Part shown: piece after piece, positions 12,528 through 24,425 of the stretch | Numbering within the stretch: position 1 is the first letter of the stretch | How the letters are laid out: every line of letters starts with the position of its first letter | Origin: Clitopilus passeckerianus | Taxonomy: Eukaryota; Basidiomycota; Agaricomycetes; Agaricales; Entolomataceae | Assembly (NCBI GenBank): GCA_944990035.1 | Contig: CALYLX010000142.1 | Span: 1,550,001 to 1,614,000, forward strand | DNA length: 64,000 nt | Reading direction: 5' to 3' | Notes under the pieces: model-generated | Databases searched by the model: none | The model's input: only the letters and a program-made list of their open reading frames with translations | Told to the model about the DNA's origin: nothing | Made by a program: the position numbers and the translations under genes

Positions 12528-13923
12528 GATGAACCAAGTGAACGATCAGAGTACAATTAGACGATTGTACTTAGTGTTTTTGCAGCCAGGTAGCGAAGAT
12601 ACTTATATCAAAGGCGAAGGTGACACTACGATGCCGGTCACGATTATCCTGCGGGGAGTACAGGATACACCAGATCACTCGGGTTACGACGCCACGAGGT
12701 TCTAAAGCCCGATTGCGAGGATCTTAGGTGTCAGATACAGACTTTCCGGTGTATAGGCACCAATTCGTCGGAGACCGGAAAACGTGTTGGCGTAGCGCTC
12801 GGCAGCTGTAGAAGCAGGCGCCCTCCACAGGCACTTCATCCAAGAGTGAAACCGGCAGATCGGTTTCGCCGAGAATCTCTGAGATCTATGTGAGAGTCGA
12901 ATGGTGGCTGACAGGTTCAAACTCGTGCAGACAGGCGGCAACGTTGTGTGATTACGCTTCAAAGTGGTGTTGTTGCTGTAGCCTATCTTTCTGAGGCACT
13001 GCGATCCAAAACGGTTATCTGCGAAACAAGTGATACTGAAAATTTGATTTTAGTTCCTACGGCGTCTCAACAAGCCTTGTCGACCAGCTGAAGGCTGCAG
13101 GATGATGCATGAAAACGAACGGTCAGACCCGAAGGGAAGGCATCCGATTCAGAGAGATCAGGGGAGTTGCGTGTTCCCTGCCGTTGTAAGGCTCTAAACA
13201 AAAGTCCGGAGTAACTGAAGGGTGGCGCGTATCTGGTGATCAAGCTCAAGCGTTTAATGTTGAACCTCGACTTGGACTTGAGCGTTTGAACGTTTGAAGC
13301 GCGAGCAAATGCCAGTGGTTCAAGTTCGTTTCAACATTAATATACCAGCGTCCAATCAGAAGGCAGGGAAAATGCCGAGAGCAAACAGACGAAAACCAAA
13401 CCAATGCTAGTATCCCGTCCTCAGTGCAGCCATTTCGATTGTTGACAATATGTCTAAATACCTGGAAAGATAGCAAGGTTACCTTATTTTCCAGACTATT
13501 TCCGTGGCTTCTGCGGGCTGGAATCTGGAGTACAGGACACATACACCTTGTTCATACTTGCGGACAACTCTACTTGGACTCGTTCAGCTCAGAGGGCATT
13601 TGCTAGTGAGCCAGTTTGAGCTAGGGGCCATCTCGAATTGATTGGATCTTCGACCGTATTACGTATTCTTGGCTCTTTGAACTCGATACCGCCCGGCCTA
13701 CTTAACCCCAAGGCTTTCTTCATGTTTGAGATCTCATCTTGCACATGCCTACAACGTGCAGGGCACGCATACGATCAAAGGCGGTAAGCTGTTCATGTTC
13801 TGATCGAGTTTTCTGCTTTTGGATGCTCTGAAAGTATATTTCTGTATTCCACTGCTCTCTTTCATCGAGTTAGAACAGAAGAATCGAAACTTGAATTGGT
13901 TGTTCAGAGGCCGCAAGAACAGC
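12528..13923. other. Intergenic between divergent Hsp70-like and coiled-coil genes
   Basis: About 1.4 kb that must contain two divergent promoters. Short open frames on both strands overlap and lack motifs. No convincing gene or repeat was recognised. Confidence 0.45.
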
Positions 13924-16144
13924 ATGTCAGCTTGGATCAAGAAGACGATTTTTGGTAGCCCCTCCCCATCAAGTGAAGATGCAGTCTCGCCCTCCGCCGT
14001 GACAAGTGGAGATGCTCAGACTCACCAATCGCCCGATAGTACTACAACTACCTCGACCGCAGTGGCCAGCACTGCCAATAGCCGCCACGACCAACTTCAC
14101 CCTTATTCCTTGAAACACTCTCCTAGCTCGCTGCGAGGCTCCACTGAGAACCGACGTCGCATTTTGGATCTTGAAAGTAAACTATCAAATCTCTCGTCTG
14201 CAAAGGTACAGAACCGTTGATTTGAGCAAACCCTCAATACTGAAGCTCCTTTCAGGTAGAATTGGAGAGGAAGATAAAGAGGGTGATTGAGGAGAGAGAT
14301 GCTGCGAAGCGAGAGGCGGAACAGGCGAAGAATGAGTTGCAGAAAGTGCAGGCAAAGGAACGCGAAAGAGAGAACAAAAAGATTATGGCGATTGCTGAGA
14401 GAGACAACGTCAAGCGTGAGGCCGCAGAACTCGAGCTCAAGTTTCTGCACCTTTCGTCCATCCAGGTGAGAATTATTGATTCGAGAAATTATTGATGCTG
14501 AACTTCACTCTAAGGCAAATATAGAGAGGGAGCGAAACAAGATACTTTCAGAGAGAGATAATGCGAAACGGGAGGCAGAACAGACAGGCATCGAATTGAG
14601 GAAACTCCGGGCTAAAGAACGCGAAAGGGAAGGCGAGGCGAGCAGAGTGACTGCAGAGATGGAGAGTGCGATGAGAAAAGTGATCGAGGAGAGAGATAAC
14701 GCCGAGCAGGACGTCAAGGAGTTGATGGCCCGGCTGCATAGAGTGCAAGCGAATGAGGATGGAAGAGAGCGGGAGAGGAGTGGGGCGATTAAGGAGAGGG
14801 ACCGTGCAAAGCAGCAGGTGGAAGAACGCGGGCGTCAGTCATCGAAGCTCTTCTCTTCCCAGGTAAATATCACTAATTGGAACAGGGCATTGATGCTAAA
14901 GCTACTTTGTAGGCAGATGTAGAGGGAGAAACGAGCAACGTGATCGCAGAAAGAGATAGAGCAAACCAAGACCTAGACCAGGCGAATGTCGAGTTGAAGA
15001 AACTGCGAGCGAAAGAACGCGAAAGGGAGAGTGAGAGGAGCAAAGCGGTTGCAGAAAGAGATGATGCTAAGCGGCAGGTGGAGTGGATGAAGAATGAGTT
15101 GGAGAAGCTGCGAGCGAAAGATGGCGATAGGCGAAGGGCGACATTAGATGGTGACGAGCTACGGGCTACAAAGTTCAAGCTCGCCAGCTCGGAGAAGCAG
15201 CACGAGGCAACCAAACGGCTCCTAGCCGCCAAAATCGACGAGGTGAAGGGAATGCAACTCTTCACAACGAAGGCGGATAAGGTGTCGATTGGAGACGTCA
15301 TCAGTCTCGTCCACTCCCTGAATGCTGAGATCCATCAAGCTTCAGCCATCATTGCAGATTCCCTGCACTTCTCCTCTTCCCCGCAAGAGCAAGTCCCCGA
15401 TCAGGAGGTGTCAAAAGCGAACACGATAATGCTGAACAGCTTGGGACAGGATATAGCAAATGCTATCTGGCGCTTGAGGAACGCAAGAAAAGGGAAGCAG
15501 AATCAGGAATGTGATCCTACGGTCGTAGAGTATGCTCTGCAGGTGGCCATGACCGGAGTCTGCACAGAAGTGATCAACAACTGGGCTCCCAACGCGGAGG
15601 CTGACCATTACTTGGAGAGTGTGTACGCGACGATTCAGACAAAGGGTAAGTCGTTTTAGGTGATGTTCTTGCAAATGGCTAATGGTTTGCAGAATCCCAA
15701 GCTGTTGCTGGTCGATGGCGTGCGTTGACTCGAGCTCAAATCGGTAATGCCAAAGACTCAACTTCCATCATCAACCATCTCGTCGACCAATTGGTGAGCA
15801 TCCTGGTGGTAGCGGGGTGCTCAAAGAGCCAAGTCCAGGTCGACGACTTCCGGGAGCGGTCCCATGATCATTTGGCTGGCATCGCCGACCTCACCGTTTG
15901 TATCCGAACAGCAGTTGGGGAGTCCATCACGTCCGTGGACATGAAGGCATATATTTGTCGTCCAGGTGCGGGTTTCAGAATGGAGTACATGGAGGACATG
16001 TATGGCGAGGCGGCTACCGAAGACGGTGGTAAAGCTATCGCAGGGACCACGGAACTTGGTCTTCTACAGAAGCAGCAACAGGCCTCTGGACCATTCGAGG
16101 AACCTGTAGTCAAGGCCAAGGTCCTGCTTGCGTCTATTCTATGA
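13924..16144 (+). CDS. Coiled-coil protein with exon-duplicated repeats, unknown function
   Basis: Five exons give a clean frame: 13924-14205, 14256-14465, 14515-14862, 14913-15645, 15693-16144 (674 aa). Residues 1-75 are Ser/Thr-rich and disordered. About residues 80-400 are a highly charged coiled coil with recurring AERD.AK.E and LRKLRAKERERE blocks. The globular C-terminal part contains LVHSLNAEIHQASAIIADSL, an alpha-helical segment with WRLRNARKG, then QAVAGRWRALTRAQIG; it looks like a lineage-specific Agaricomycete domain with no function I can name. Exons 1-3 each end on the same kind of codons (LSSAK, LSSIQ, LFSSQ), and the introns that follow end with related sequence. The locus therefore looks built by repeated exon+intron duplication. 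I chose the ATG at 13924 because an upstream in-frame ATG (13819) extends into unlikely sequence. Confidence 0.8.
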
Positions 16145-16719
16145 GAGAGTGTATTAGCGAAAACTGGTCGCCGTCAATTACATCTATAGTTATTCGGTCA
16201 ACATCACAAACATTATCTGCCCCAAGTGTATTTCTCTATGGATCTCAAACAACGAAGTGACAATGGAATATTGGGTGTGGCATTCAGGGGAGAGGAGGGC
16301 GGTGGCTATTTGTCGCCTTGGGCAGTTAAGCGACGGGGTGGAGGTAGGTAAGGTGGCCTCCTATAGCGTACTGGCTGGAATACACCTCGAATGGATCCAA
16401 AGAGGGTAGCCGGTGAGACCCAAAGCCTCTTCAAGTTCGTTAGTTTCTTCTTCCCCCGCGCCACCTCTTCACCAGTCATCATGATTATACGCCGGACGAC
16501 GCCCACACCCACGCACCCCACACGTTGAGAAACGCATGCGTAGCCTGATAAATTAGAATAGAATGAGTTCCGCTACATCTCCAGAGTCGGGCGTTAAATT
16601 ATGAGTACAAACGAACGATAAAGGTTGATTGAATAAGAATTTGATTTATGAGGTTAAAGACGGGCTAATTAAGTCGTAAGTGGTTTGTAAAGGTGTCGCA
16701 ACACCCGACTCCAATCTTC
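16145..16719. other. Intergenic between convergent genes
   Basis: 3' flanks of the coiled-coil gene and Hsp70-like paralogue B. No coding frame with support; no recognised repeat. Confidence 0.5.
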
Positions 16720-19171
16720 CTAATCGTAGATAATCTCAGCTGGTCCTCTTTTCTCGATGCCCTGAGAAGGAAGAGAACGTTAATGAAGACATTGATAAGG
16801 GGCCTGAATGTAAGTACTAATCATACATTTTCCTGCCAGGCGATTTGTGCTGTGAGTTCCGTAAGGCCAAAAGACATGATGATGTCGTACTCCATCTTGA
16901 ATACCGAGCGTCCTCTTTGGAGGGTTGGAGTGAGAGACTTGCAGAGTTCCGTTGTATCAGCCTTGATTTGGCATAGTGGCGTATATTGATCTATGGTTGG
17001 CGTAAAAAATCAGACAACGGAAGCTAGCCAGTCGAAAGGAGTAAAACCAACCTTTGTCAACGTCCATCCACTCAGGGTTCGTAGAGGTCCCACGATAGGC
17101 AATGATCTTTGTGCTCACGGTATTCAATGTGCTCCTCTGTGGTTGAAGACGGAAAAAGGATTGCCTGAATTCTTCAGTTTTCGAGACTTTCTCTCCCTGT
17201 TCGGTATGTACCGTCAATTCGATGTATCTTTCTAGACCTGACAAACTGACCTTGCCCAAGATGACACCGAACATGTCTGGCAGCTTCTGAATACCGTCGA
17301 TATCGGTATAGGCCCGTGATTGTCTTTCACGATGGGTTGAGTTGGACTCGTCGTATACCTCAATGCATGGGACGCCGTAAGCGATTTTGGAGACACGAAT
17401 GTTGACATAGCCGTCGAGATAAAAGGATACAGCACCATCTGCAACCGCTTTGTTCCTGGGGAGAGTGGATGGACATTGGTTGAGTTACGAATGATAACAG
17501 GATTGAGAATGGTTTACAGGTAGGTGTCTGGTCTGCAAACATCAATGTTAGCCAGTGATGGCGCTCCTTTGATTTGAGCAAAGAGGTATTTGCTGGCAGA
17601 AAAGCCTCCAACCATAAAGACTGACTAGAAAGGCATCTGAATCTACATCCAAACTGCGACGAAAACAAGGGGTTTGGACGCACTCCAATTCTCTTAGTAG
17701 CCTTCTGCTGATGGTCTTCGATAGCCTTGACAATACAATCCACGGATTCCTTGAAGAATGTTGCGACATTTGTTCTATGACATAGATACCACATTAGATC
17801 TATAAAGACAAGACGGCGAGAGTCTTTCTAGCATACCCTTGAAGCCTCAGTTGGCCAGTTCGAATGTGAAATGGTCGGTCAGAATCACGATGCCCGCCGA
17901 ACCGGACGAATACTGGGTTTACTGGGTTCTCGAATGTTAGCTTCCCAGATTGGTCGAACTCGTTAGCGATGATCTGAGCGTCGTCCAGGAACCTAGATCC
18001 TATGAGGTAGTCTAAAGGTTAGGTTAGGGTCATGGGAGAGGGCGAGTCAATTGGACGCCGGACCGTTCAGGAATGCATGTGCTCGAATTGTAACATATAC
18101 GGATCCCTGCATATAACCTAGATTGCTTGCCACGTCAACGGTATAGTAAGGAGAGGAGAAAGGCAAAAAGGACATACAATCTGCGGCGGAAATCTCCTCA
18201 AACTTCCCATTGGAAGACTCTCCGTACGCGCTGATGTCGACAGTTCCTCCACCAGCATCTACGATGATGATACCATCACCATGCTAGATTGGACGTGTGT
18301 TTCAGCGCCACGCTTCAAGAAATAATAGTTGCTTCAAGTACCTTCATGGGCTCGGCAGTAAGCCCATTCTGAATACAGTAATGCAAGCTCGCCTCTCCCT
18401 CTGTGATGAAACTAATCCTCCCATGTCCCACGAGCGTATCTGGTACCAGACCCGCCAGCACCGCGGCCTGTCTCATCTGCTGTTGCTGTGGCCCTTCCCA
18501 GCCATTCGGGTGGGTAAGAACATATTCAATCGTAGCCTCGAATGATTCCCATAGAGAGGTGCCGTTAGCGTTGGTTTCTTGGATGTAGGTTTTTGCGCAT
18601 CCATAGAGATATTTCATGAAATCGGCGAAGAGGTCGACAATAGATTTATTGGGTGGTAGATCGGCCAGTTCATGAGATAGGTCGGATGTTCGGATTGACT
18701 GTGGACGCATATGAAGTTTGAACCTACAAGAGTCAATCTGGGCCGGGTTCATATTAGGATAGAGAAGCTAACCATTGTGCCCGCACCCATTCCTCAGTCG
18801 TCGCTTGTTCCACAATGCTCTCTTGAGTAGCTTCTGCCCCAAAGGCGCGTGCGTTTCCAGTCTGATCATACCAGATAAGGGTCGGGATTTTGGAGTCTCC
18901 TCCGTTCCTTTGACCCCGGAATCTACATTAACCTGTTGTTTAGACGATATTGTCCAATCGTTGTTGGTATTCATACCCCGTGACGCGACCAATCTCTGGG
19001 ACGTGTCCTGGATCCAAAATACTGTACCATTCATATTACACATCAGTAGCCATTCGAGAATCTGAGAATAGCCAAATCATACCTATAAGAGATGGCGCTG
19101 AAAGTAGTACCAATATCAAAAGCAAGGACAAGCTTCTTCTCAGCACCACTATACGGACTACGAATAGACAT
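16720..19171 (-). CDS. Hsp70-like ATPase (HSPA12-type), paralogue B
   Basis: Second member of the family at 10049-12527, same strand and similar length. Start ATG at 19169-19171, first exon with AFDIGTTFSAISYS (phosphate-1). Middle exon carries the family block LPPNKSIVDLFADFMKYLYG and FITEGEASLHYCIQNGLTAE (18315-18660). The phosphate-2 segment (IVDAGGGTVDISAYG) is encoded near 18215-18275, the adenosine motif near 17560-17625. The C-terminus GIEKRGPAEIIYD ends with TAG at 16720-16722, four residues shorter than paralogue A. Conservation of frame and nucleotide-binding motifs argues that both copies are functional. No substrate-binding domain is present. Likely a cytosolic ATPase of unknown client. 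Confidence 0.87.
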
Positions 19172-19928
19172 GGCAGTCGAAGTTGATACAACCGTCTAGT
19201 AGGTTGTAGCTTTCTCAGAGCCTTCCAGAGAGATAATTTATACACGAGGCAAGCCCCTTGCACGCTGAGATCCAGCCACCGGGCCTGCTTGCGATGCCAG
19301 CCATTTGAGATACGATAACGCCCAATAGCTGTGAAGGTGCGTGTCGTCCAAGTCTGGCATTTTCTCCGATACCCGATCCGGATCCCATCCTTATTGATTG
19401 TTGTCCGGCCCGATCGGTGATGTCAATGGGGCAAATACCAACTCTAACTTTAAGATCATCGAATTGGGAGATTCGCGAGTTCCCTGGGCGTCTATGATCG
19501 ATCGGTGAAGGTGCAGAAAATCTGCGCATGCCAGCCAAATCGCTATCGTGGAATGACCGGGTTCCATATTGAGCAAAATCATATATCCGCGGTATCTGAC
19601 TGCCCTTCGCCTCGTGTAACAGGCTCTGAATACAACATTATCATGATCTGCCACTGAACCAGTGAGAGGCGCAGCCATCTGCCTCATGTAACGAGCCGCA
19701 TTTTCAGGGAGGTGGTCAAGTGGTGATTCCCGTGTTGTCCTGATTATTGCTCGTTGTTAGATACTCCTGGATAGATCAGCACAGCACTTGATTAACGCTC
19801 ACATACCACCGTGACCGCCCACAATACATTTGGGCCTCATGCCCATCTCTCAAGGGCAAGATAAAAGGTCATGCGCCTGAACTATTTTCATCAAGTCTGG
19901 CGGATAGGAAACCACTTCCTCACACGAT
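19172..19928. other. Intergenic between divergent genes
   Basis: Promoter region for Hsp70-like B (minus) and the Gln/Pro-Cys protein (plus). Open frames on the minus strand here have no motifs. A TATA-like element lies at its right end. Confidence 0.5.
19859..19866 (+). promoter_or_regulatory. TATA-like box of the Gln/Pro-Cys gene
   Basis: GATAAAAG about 63 bases before the ATG at 19929, the same element and spacing seen before the secreted-protein genes at 59.8 and 61.9 kb. A cluster of pyrimidines and CA start-like sites follows. Confidence 0.5.
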
Positions 19929-20486
19929 ATGCCCGGAAAACGTGTTTTACAACAAGCCGTGGACGATGAGTCTTTTCACGATGAGCCCGCGTCATCGCAA
20001 CCCGTTCGCCAACAATCCGTCGACAGACCATCCTTTTCTTACCAGCAACCCGTCGACAAACCATCCGTGGCTGAACAGCCCGCGAAGCAACAGCCCGCCT
20101 ACCCACCTCCCGTCCACCAACAACCCGTTGGCAGACAAACATCAGGCGGCTACCGTCAACAGCCCATTGACAGGCAGCCTGTCCGCCAACAACCCGCCTA
20201 CTCACGACGGGCCTATCAACAACCTGCGTACGAGAGACCTATCTTCCAAGAACCAGTGAACAGGAGACCTTCCTATCAAACTTCAAGCTTCTATCGAGAA
20301 TCCGTTTATCAGCAGCCTGTTTACCAACAGCCCCGTCCCACCCAGACAATGGCCGCAGGTGCTGCAGTTGGCGGGTTCGCTGGCGCTGGATTATACGCTG
20401 CGGCCGATAGCGATGACTGTGACGACTGCTTGGACGACTGCTGCGGTGACTGTTTTGACTCTGACAGCGATTGCTGTGATTGCTGA
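19929..20486 (+). CDS. Gln/Pro-rich repeat protein with glycine zipper and Asp/Cys tail
   Basis: Single-exon 185-aa protein. Residues 1 to about 137 are a disordered run of loose 8-9-residue repeats built on QQP (for example RQQPAY, QQPVYQQP, RQQPIDRQP), with many Tyr and Arg. A short hydrophobic Gly/Ala zipper follows (MAAGAAVGGFAGAGLYAA). The last 25 residues are almost only Asp and Cys (SDDCDDCLDDCCGDC..., eight Cys). The tail could bind metal or be palmitoylated next to the zipper; the layout recalls QP-rich proteins with short Cys-rich membrane-associated C-termini. No signal peptide is visible. Bias and intact frame over the whole length, a clear ATG and an upstream TATA-like element support a real gene. 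I do not recognise a named family. Confidence 0.72.
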   Translation: MPGKRVLQQAVDDESFHDEPASSQPVRQQSVDRPSFSYQQPVDKPSVAEQPAKQQPAYPPPVHQQPVGRQTSGGYRQQPIDRQPVRQQPAYSRRAYQQPAYERPIFQEPVNRRPSYQTSSFYRESVYQQPVYQQPRPTQTMAAGAAVGGFAGAGLYAAADSDDCDDCLDDCCGDCFDSDSDCCDC

Positions 20487-21311
20487 GTTTCTCGTATGTA
20501 TCTTGACACGAATTTACAACAAAGTAGATTGTAATAAATTGGGACATCAAAGGGGTATGCGAGCAATTATTCACGGACTCTGTAATATTTGACCCTCTGG
20601 TAAATACACCTACCTAGATCCTTTGGCAGTTTCCCCAAGATTGGCTGCACGCCTTCAAGTCTCCTCCATTTAAAATCATTTGCTCGAGGGAGAAACACCC
20701 TTGAGAGACGAGACTTTCATAGCGCCTCTACCTGCGGGCAGTGGCGCTGACGCAGTCCGCCTCCTCACTGGGGACCACGGAGGCTTTGGGTACATAGAGT
20801 GTATGACCAAGGGGCCACTGGCGGGGGTGAGGGTACATGTCGAAGTTCGAGTCCAAGTGAGCTGGCTTGGAATCACTAGTGATCCACATGTAACTCGGCC
20901 CGGGGCCGTCTTTTCTGTGCATTCCCACGGGCAGCCTGAAGGCACCCTTTCAATTGAACCTACATGGAGCTGGGGCTTTGAACCGCTTGAAACAGTTGAA
21001 CAAGCATTTACGCGTCAAAAGAACCACCAGATCTTTATGTTCTCACCGATCATCATGGACTCTGAACCTGGGCAACTTTAACCAACTTGAGCGGTTTGGT
21101 GGCTTTAGGAGGTAGATTGAAACCTCTTTACAGAGATATGCGTGCAACGTGGGGGGAAACAACGTGTTTCATGTCTATCGCACTCAGCTGCTCAGCAAGC
21201 GCCCAATCGGAAGATATCATGAAGTCCGCCAGCGGTTTTACCCCAACGAAGGTCATGATCTTTCAACGTTAATCGCGCACTTCAGCAGGACCTTCAAGTT
21301 GAACGATAGCC
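20487..21311. other. Intergenic; no supported gene
   Basis: Lies between the Gln/Pro-Cys gene and the NLR. A 133-codon plus-strand frame (20680-21081) begins at TTG, not ATG, and has no motif, so I do not call it. Otherwise nothing recognised. Confidence 0.45.
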
Positions 21312-24300
21312 ATGGCTCATGATCATGACACCACACATTCTTTACAAACTCTCATGATAGCGGAGAGTAAAGTCTTGGCCTCGTAAGATCCTTCACAGTG
21401 ACTGGCTTTCCGATGTCTAATCAATATCGTAGGCTGAAAAATCTAAGCAATGACATCGAGGATGTCGTGATTGCCTTGAAGGCTTGCGCTGATCTGGAGG
21501 GAGGCACGCTCGGCGTAAGTATTGAACTGCATTTCTTTGTACTTCTGCAACTCATCTTATCGTTGAACAGGAAATAGCTCATGCTTCGACGGACCTTCTT
21601 ACGCTTTACGCAGATGCCCTCCAACAGCGTGTATCTCAAGGGGAGGAGGCACGATCGGAACTCTCATCGATTGGAGCCAACGTCAATTCTGATGCTTTCA
21701 AGGAGGCTACCATAAAGCATTGGCTGACGTCGAAGTTTGAGAGCTTACTTCAATATTCCGAAAAGGCTGCAGTAAGTCGACAAACTTCGTCGTAGAATTC
21801 ACAAATGTTGACTCCGTTCATAGATTATCGGAGACTTTGGCCAACGTATCGCTTCCAGCACCACGGGTGGGCCATTGGTAGAAGCTCTAGTTGATGAAGC
21901 CTTCGAGCAGATAGCGCAGGTGGGGAATCCTGAGCCTAATGCGCTACTCCAGCCAAATGAACACCCCTCGCTGCAACCTCCCATAACCCGTCCCAGAGCT
22001 GTGTCCAAACTATCTCCCACACTCCCACCATGGCTGTTCAAGCGACCTAACGCTCAACCTCGCGTTCAACCTGGTGCACCCCTTCCTCCATGGGTGTTTA
22101 AGCGACCCGATGTACAACCTCACGCGCCACTTCCTCCCTTGATGATACCTGGCCCTAGTTCGTCGATTGACTTCCCACTTCGAATTGGGGAAAATAATGC
22201 GGATGCCATTTCTGGGGATGTGCCGGCAGGGACGAGGGAAACACCCTCTCCTCCAACACCAGGATTTCCTACCTCTTCGGACCCAGTGACTCACGGAACT
22301 GTCACGGGTTCTACTATTACGGGGGGCAATAATGTTAACATTGCCACTGCCGGTCGGGATGTTCGTATTTATAACGGCGTTCTTGACATGGACAAAGGTG
22401 GAGTCATTTTACCGGCGCTACAAATGTAAGTTACTCAACATGGGATGCATTAGAGGAACTCAACTTCCTGGAATGGGTGTCGGCCATTGATTCGAAAGTC
22501 GTACAGTGGACTATCATCGACAAAGTCACGCCAGGCACAGGAAGGTGGTTCTTGGAAAGCACTCAATTTCAAGAATGGTTGGACAGTGATAAAATGCGGC
22601 TATGGGGCGCTGGGAAACGTGAGCGGATCCCCCTCCCTGAGAAGCAAAGCTAACGGGACTTTAAAGCTGGAGCAGGCAAAACCTTTCTATCGTAAGCCCC
22701 TTTATGTATATGCTCAAGGCGCACAGAAACTAATGCATTTCAAACCAGATCTATTGTTATCAACGTTCTTGAAGAAGTGGCAAAATCAAACGACACCATC
22801 ACTGTCATCTACGTGTACTGTCGATATGCCGAACATTTTACCACCATCCAAGTTTTCACTACATTACTCAGGCAACTAGCAGAAAACTCGAAGGCCGTCT
22901 TCGACGCCGTGAAGGAAAAACTTTATACTTCAACCGTTCGTCGAGGACGGGCTCGAACTCCCACGCTCACACAGATCTTGGATGCTACGGTGGGAGCTCT
23001 GGGCGAATTCTCGAAGACATACATCATACTCGATGCATTGGACGAGCTCGATGATCCAGTTCGACACGAGGTTGTGCGTATCCTGGAGGAACGATTTGAG
23101 ACCCCTGTTCTCTTGACATCCCGTTTGACCGACCTACCCCATGGAATGTCCCCGGACTTCGAGATACAGCCAACATCCGAGGATATCCGCATCTTTGTTC
23201 GCGATGAGCTTAGCAGATCTGGGCGACTCCAGGTGATGCTATCTCGTAGATCTGACTCTGAGAGTATTCTTAGCGAGGTGACGGGGAAGGTTAAAGAGGC
23301 CTCCGACGGACTGTACGTGCTAGTATCTATTGCACTCCTTATGACGTGCTGATATTCCTTTGTATGAAGGTTCTTGGTGGCAGCCCATCACGTACACGAT
23401 CTCAAAGATGCGTCGACCATCCAAGCACTCAAGCAGGCAGCTGATCGGCTACCTCAAGAAGGCATTGATGGGATGTACAAGACCTTTCATGAACGAGTAG
23501 AAGCCCAGCCAGAGGAGATAAAGCGTCTGGCGTACCGAACTATAGGCTGGATCTTATATGCGGCCAAGCCACTCAAATTGAACGAACTCATCGAAGCGCT
23601 GGCAGTCGAACCAGGTTGTAAAGATGTGGATTGGGGGGATGGCCTTATGCAGGGCAACGTCGTGATGTCTAACTGCCGTGGCCTGCTCACATTCGATAAG
23701 GCAACAGATACTATCTGCTTCTTTCGTATGTCTCTTTGCGTATCTGCTTTGCACCTCAACGCTGACGACTTTTCGTAGATATCACCGCTCGGGATTACTG
23801 GGAGCAAAAGACCGATATCTTGAAAGACGTATTCTACCCTTCGCCACATCGCTTCATGGCCGACGTGTGCACCACATACGTGAAGCTTATCCTCGCAGGA
23901 GAGCGCTTGCCACAGGAGACACTGAGAAATACTCTCACGACTCGTGCATTCCTTGATCATGCTTGCCGACATGTAGGATCGTACCTTCGCCTTACTATAA
24001 GCTCATCACAAGATCAAAACATACCAGAAACCACTCATGACCAAGTCCTTCGGTATATCCCAGAAGCTCTCCTCCAACTTTCTTCAATACCACTGCTCAC
24101 CGATGCCAGCACGATCGACCAGGGAAGTCTGGCTCATCTAGCTGCATTGAGTGGCCTCACCATCCTTTTGAAATGGATCCTGGCGTCTTCCCCGGGCGTC
24201 AGCAAGGTGAATGAAGAGTCGGAAGAAGGAATGACACCTCTATTTTACGCCGTGATTGGGGGCCATATTCCCTCTCTTCAATTGTTGCTGAACATGGAGG

Positions 24301-24425
24301 GTATAGACGTTGCACACAAAGCGAGGAATGGGCAAACCGCACTGATGACGGCGAGTAATTTCAACAGGGTCGAAGTACAGCAAATGCTTGTAGATGATCA
24401 CCGATCTCGCCTCCCTTCAAATTAA
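21312..24425 (+). CDS. NACHT-ankyrin NLR-like protein (STAND NTPase)
   Basis: Fungal NLR-type signalling NTPase, spliced from several short-intron exons. Start ATG 21312; first intron 21383-21432. The N-terminal alpha-helical domain (LKNLSNDIEDVVIALKACAD...) ends near 21780. A Pro-rich linker with near-repeats LPPW(L/V)FKRP follows (22015-22140). A Gly/Asn-rich segment (TGSTITGGNNVNIATAGRDV) lies just before NACHT at about 22300-22370. NACHT: Walker A PGAGKTFLSS near 22670-22750 across introns, Walker B YIILDALDELDD (near 23020), VLLTSRL (near 23110). A winged-helix-like part has LAYRTIGWILYAAKPLKLNE (near 23530). The C-terminus has only about two ankyrin-like repeats (GMTPLFYAVIGGHIPSLQLL, GQTALMTASNFNRVEVQQML) before TAA 24423-24425, short for this class. 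Such proteins are thought to mediate non-self recognition or cell death. Confidence 0.85.

Noticed and set aside
12305..12556. 83-codon minus-strand frame over the first exons of Hsp70-like A
   Set aside because: It is out of frame with the IGTTYSAISYS exon, which has the family motif and correct splice donor.
20680..21081. 133-codon plus-strand frame
   Set aside because: It begins with TTG rather than ATG, shows no motif, and overlaps an equally long frame on the other strand.
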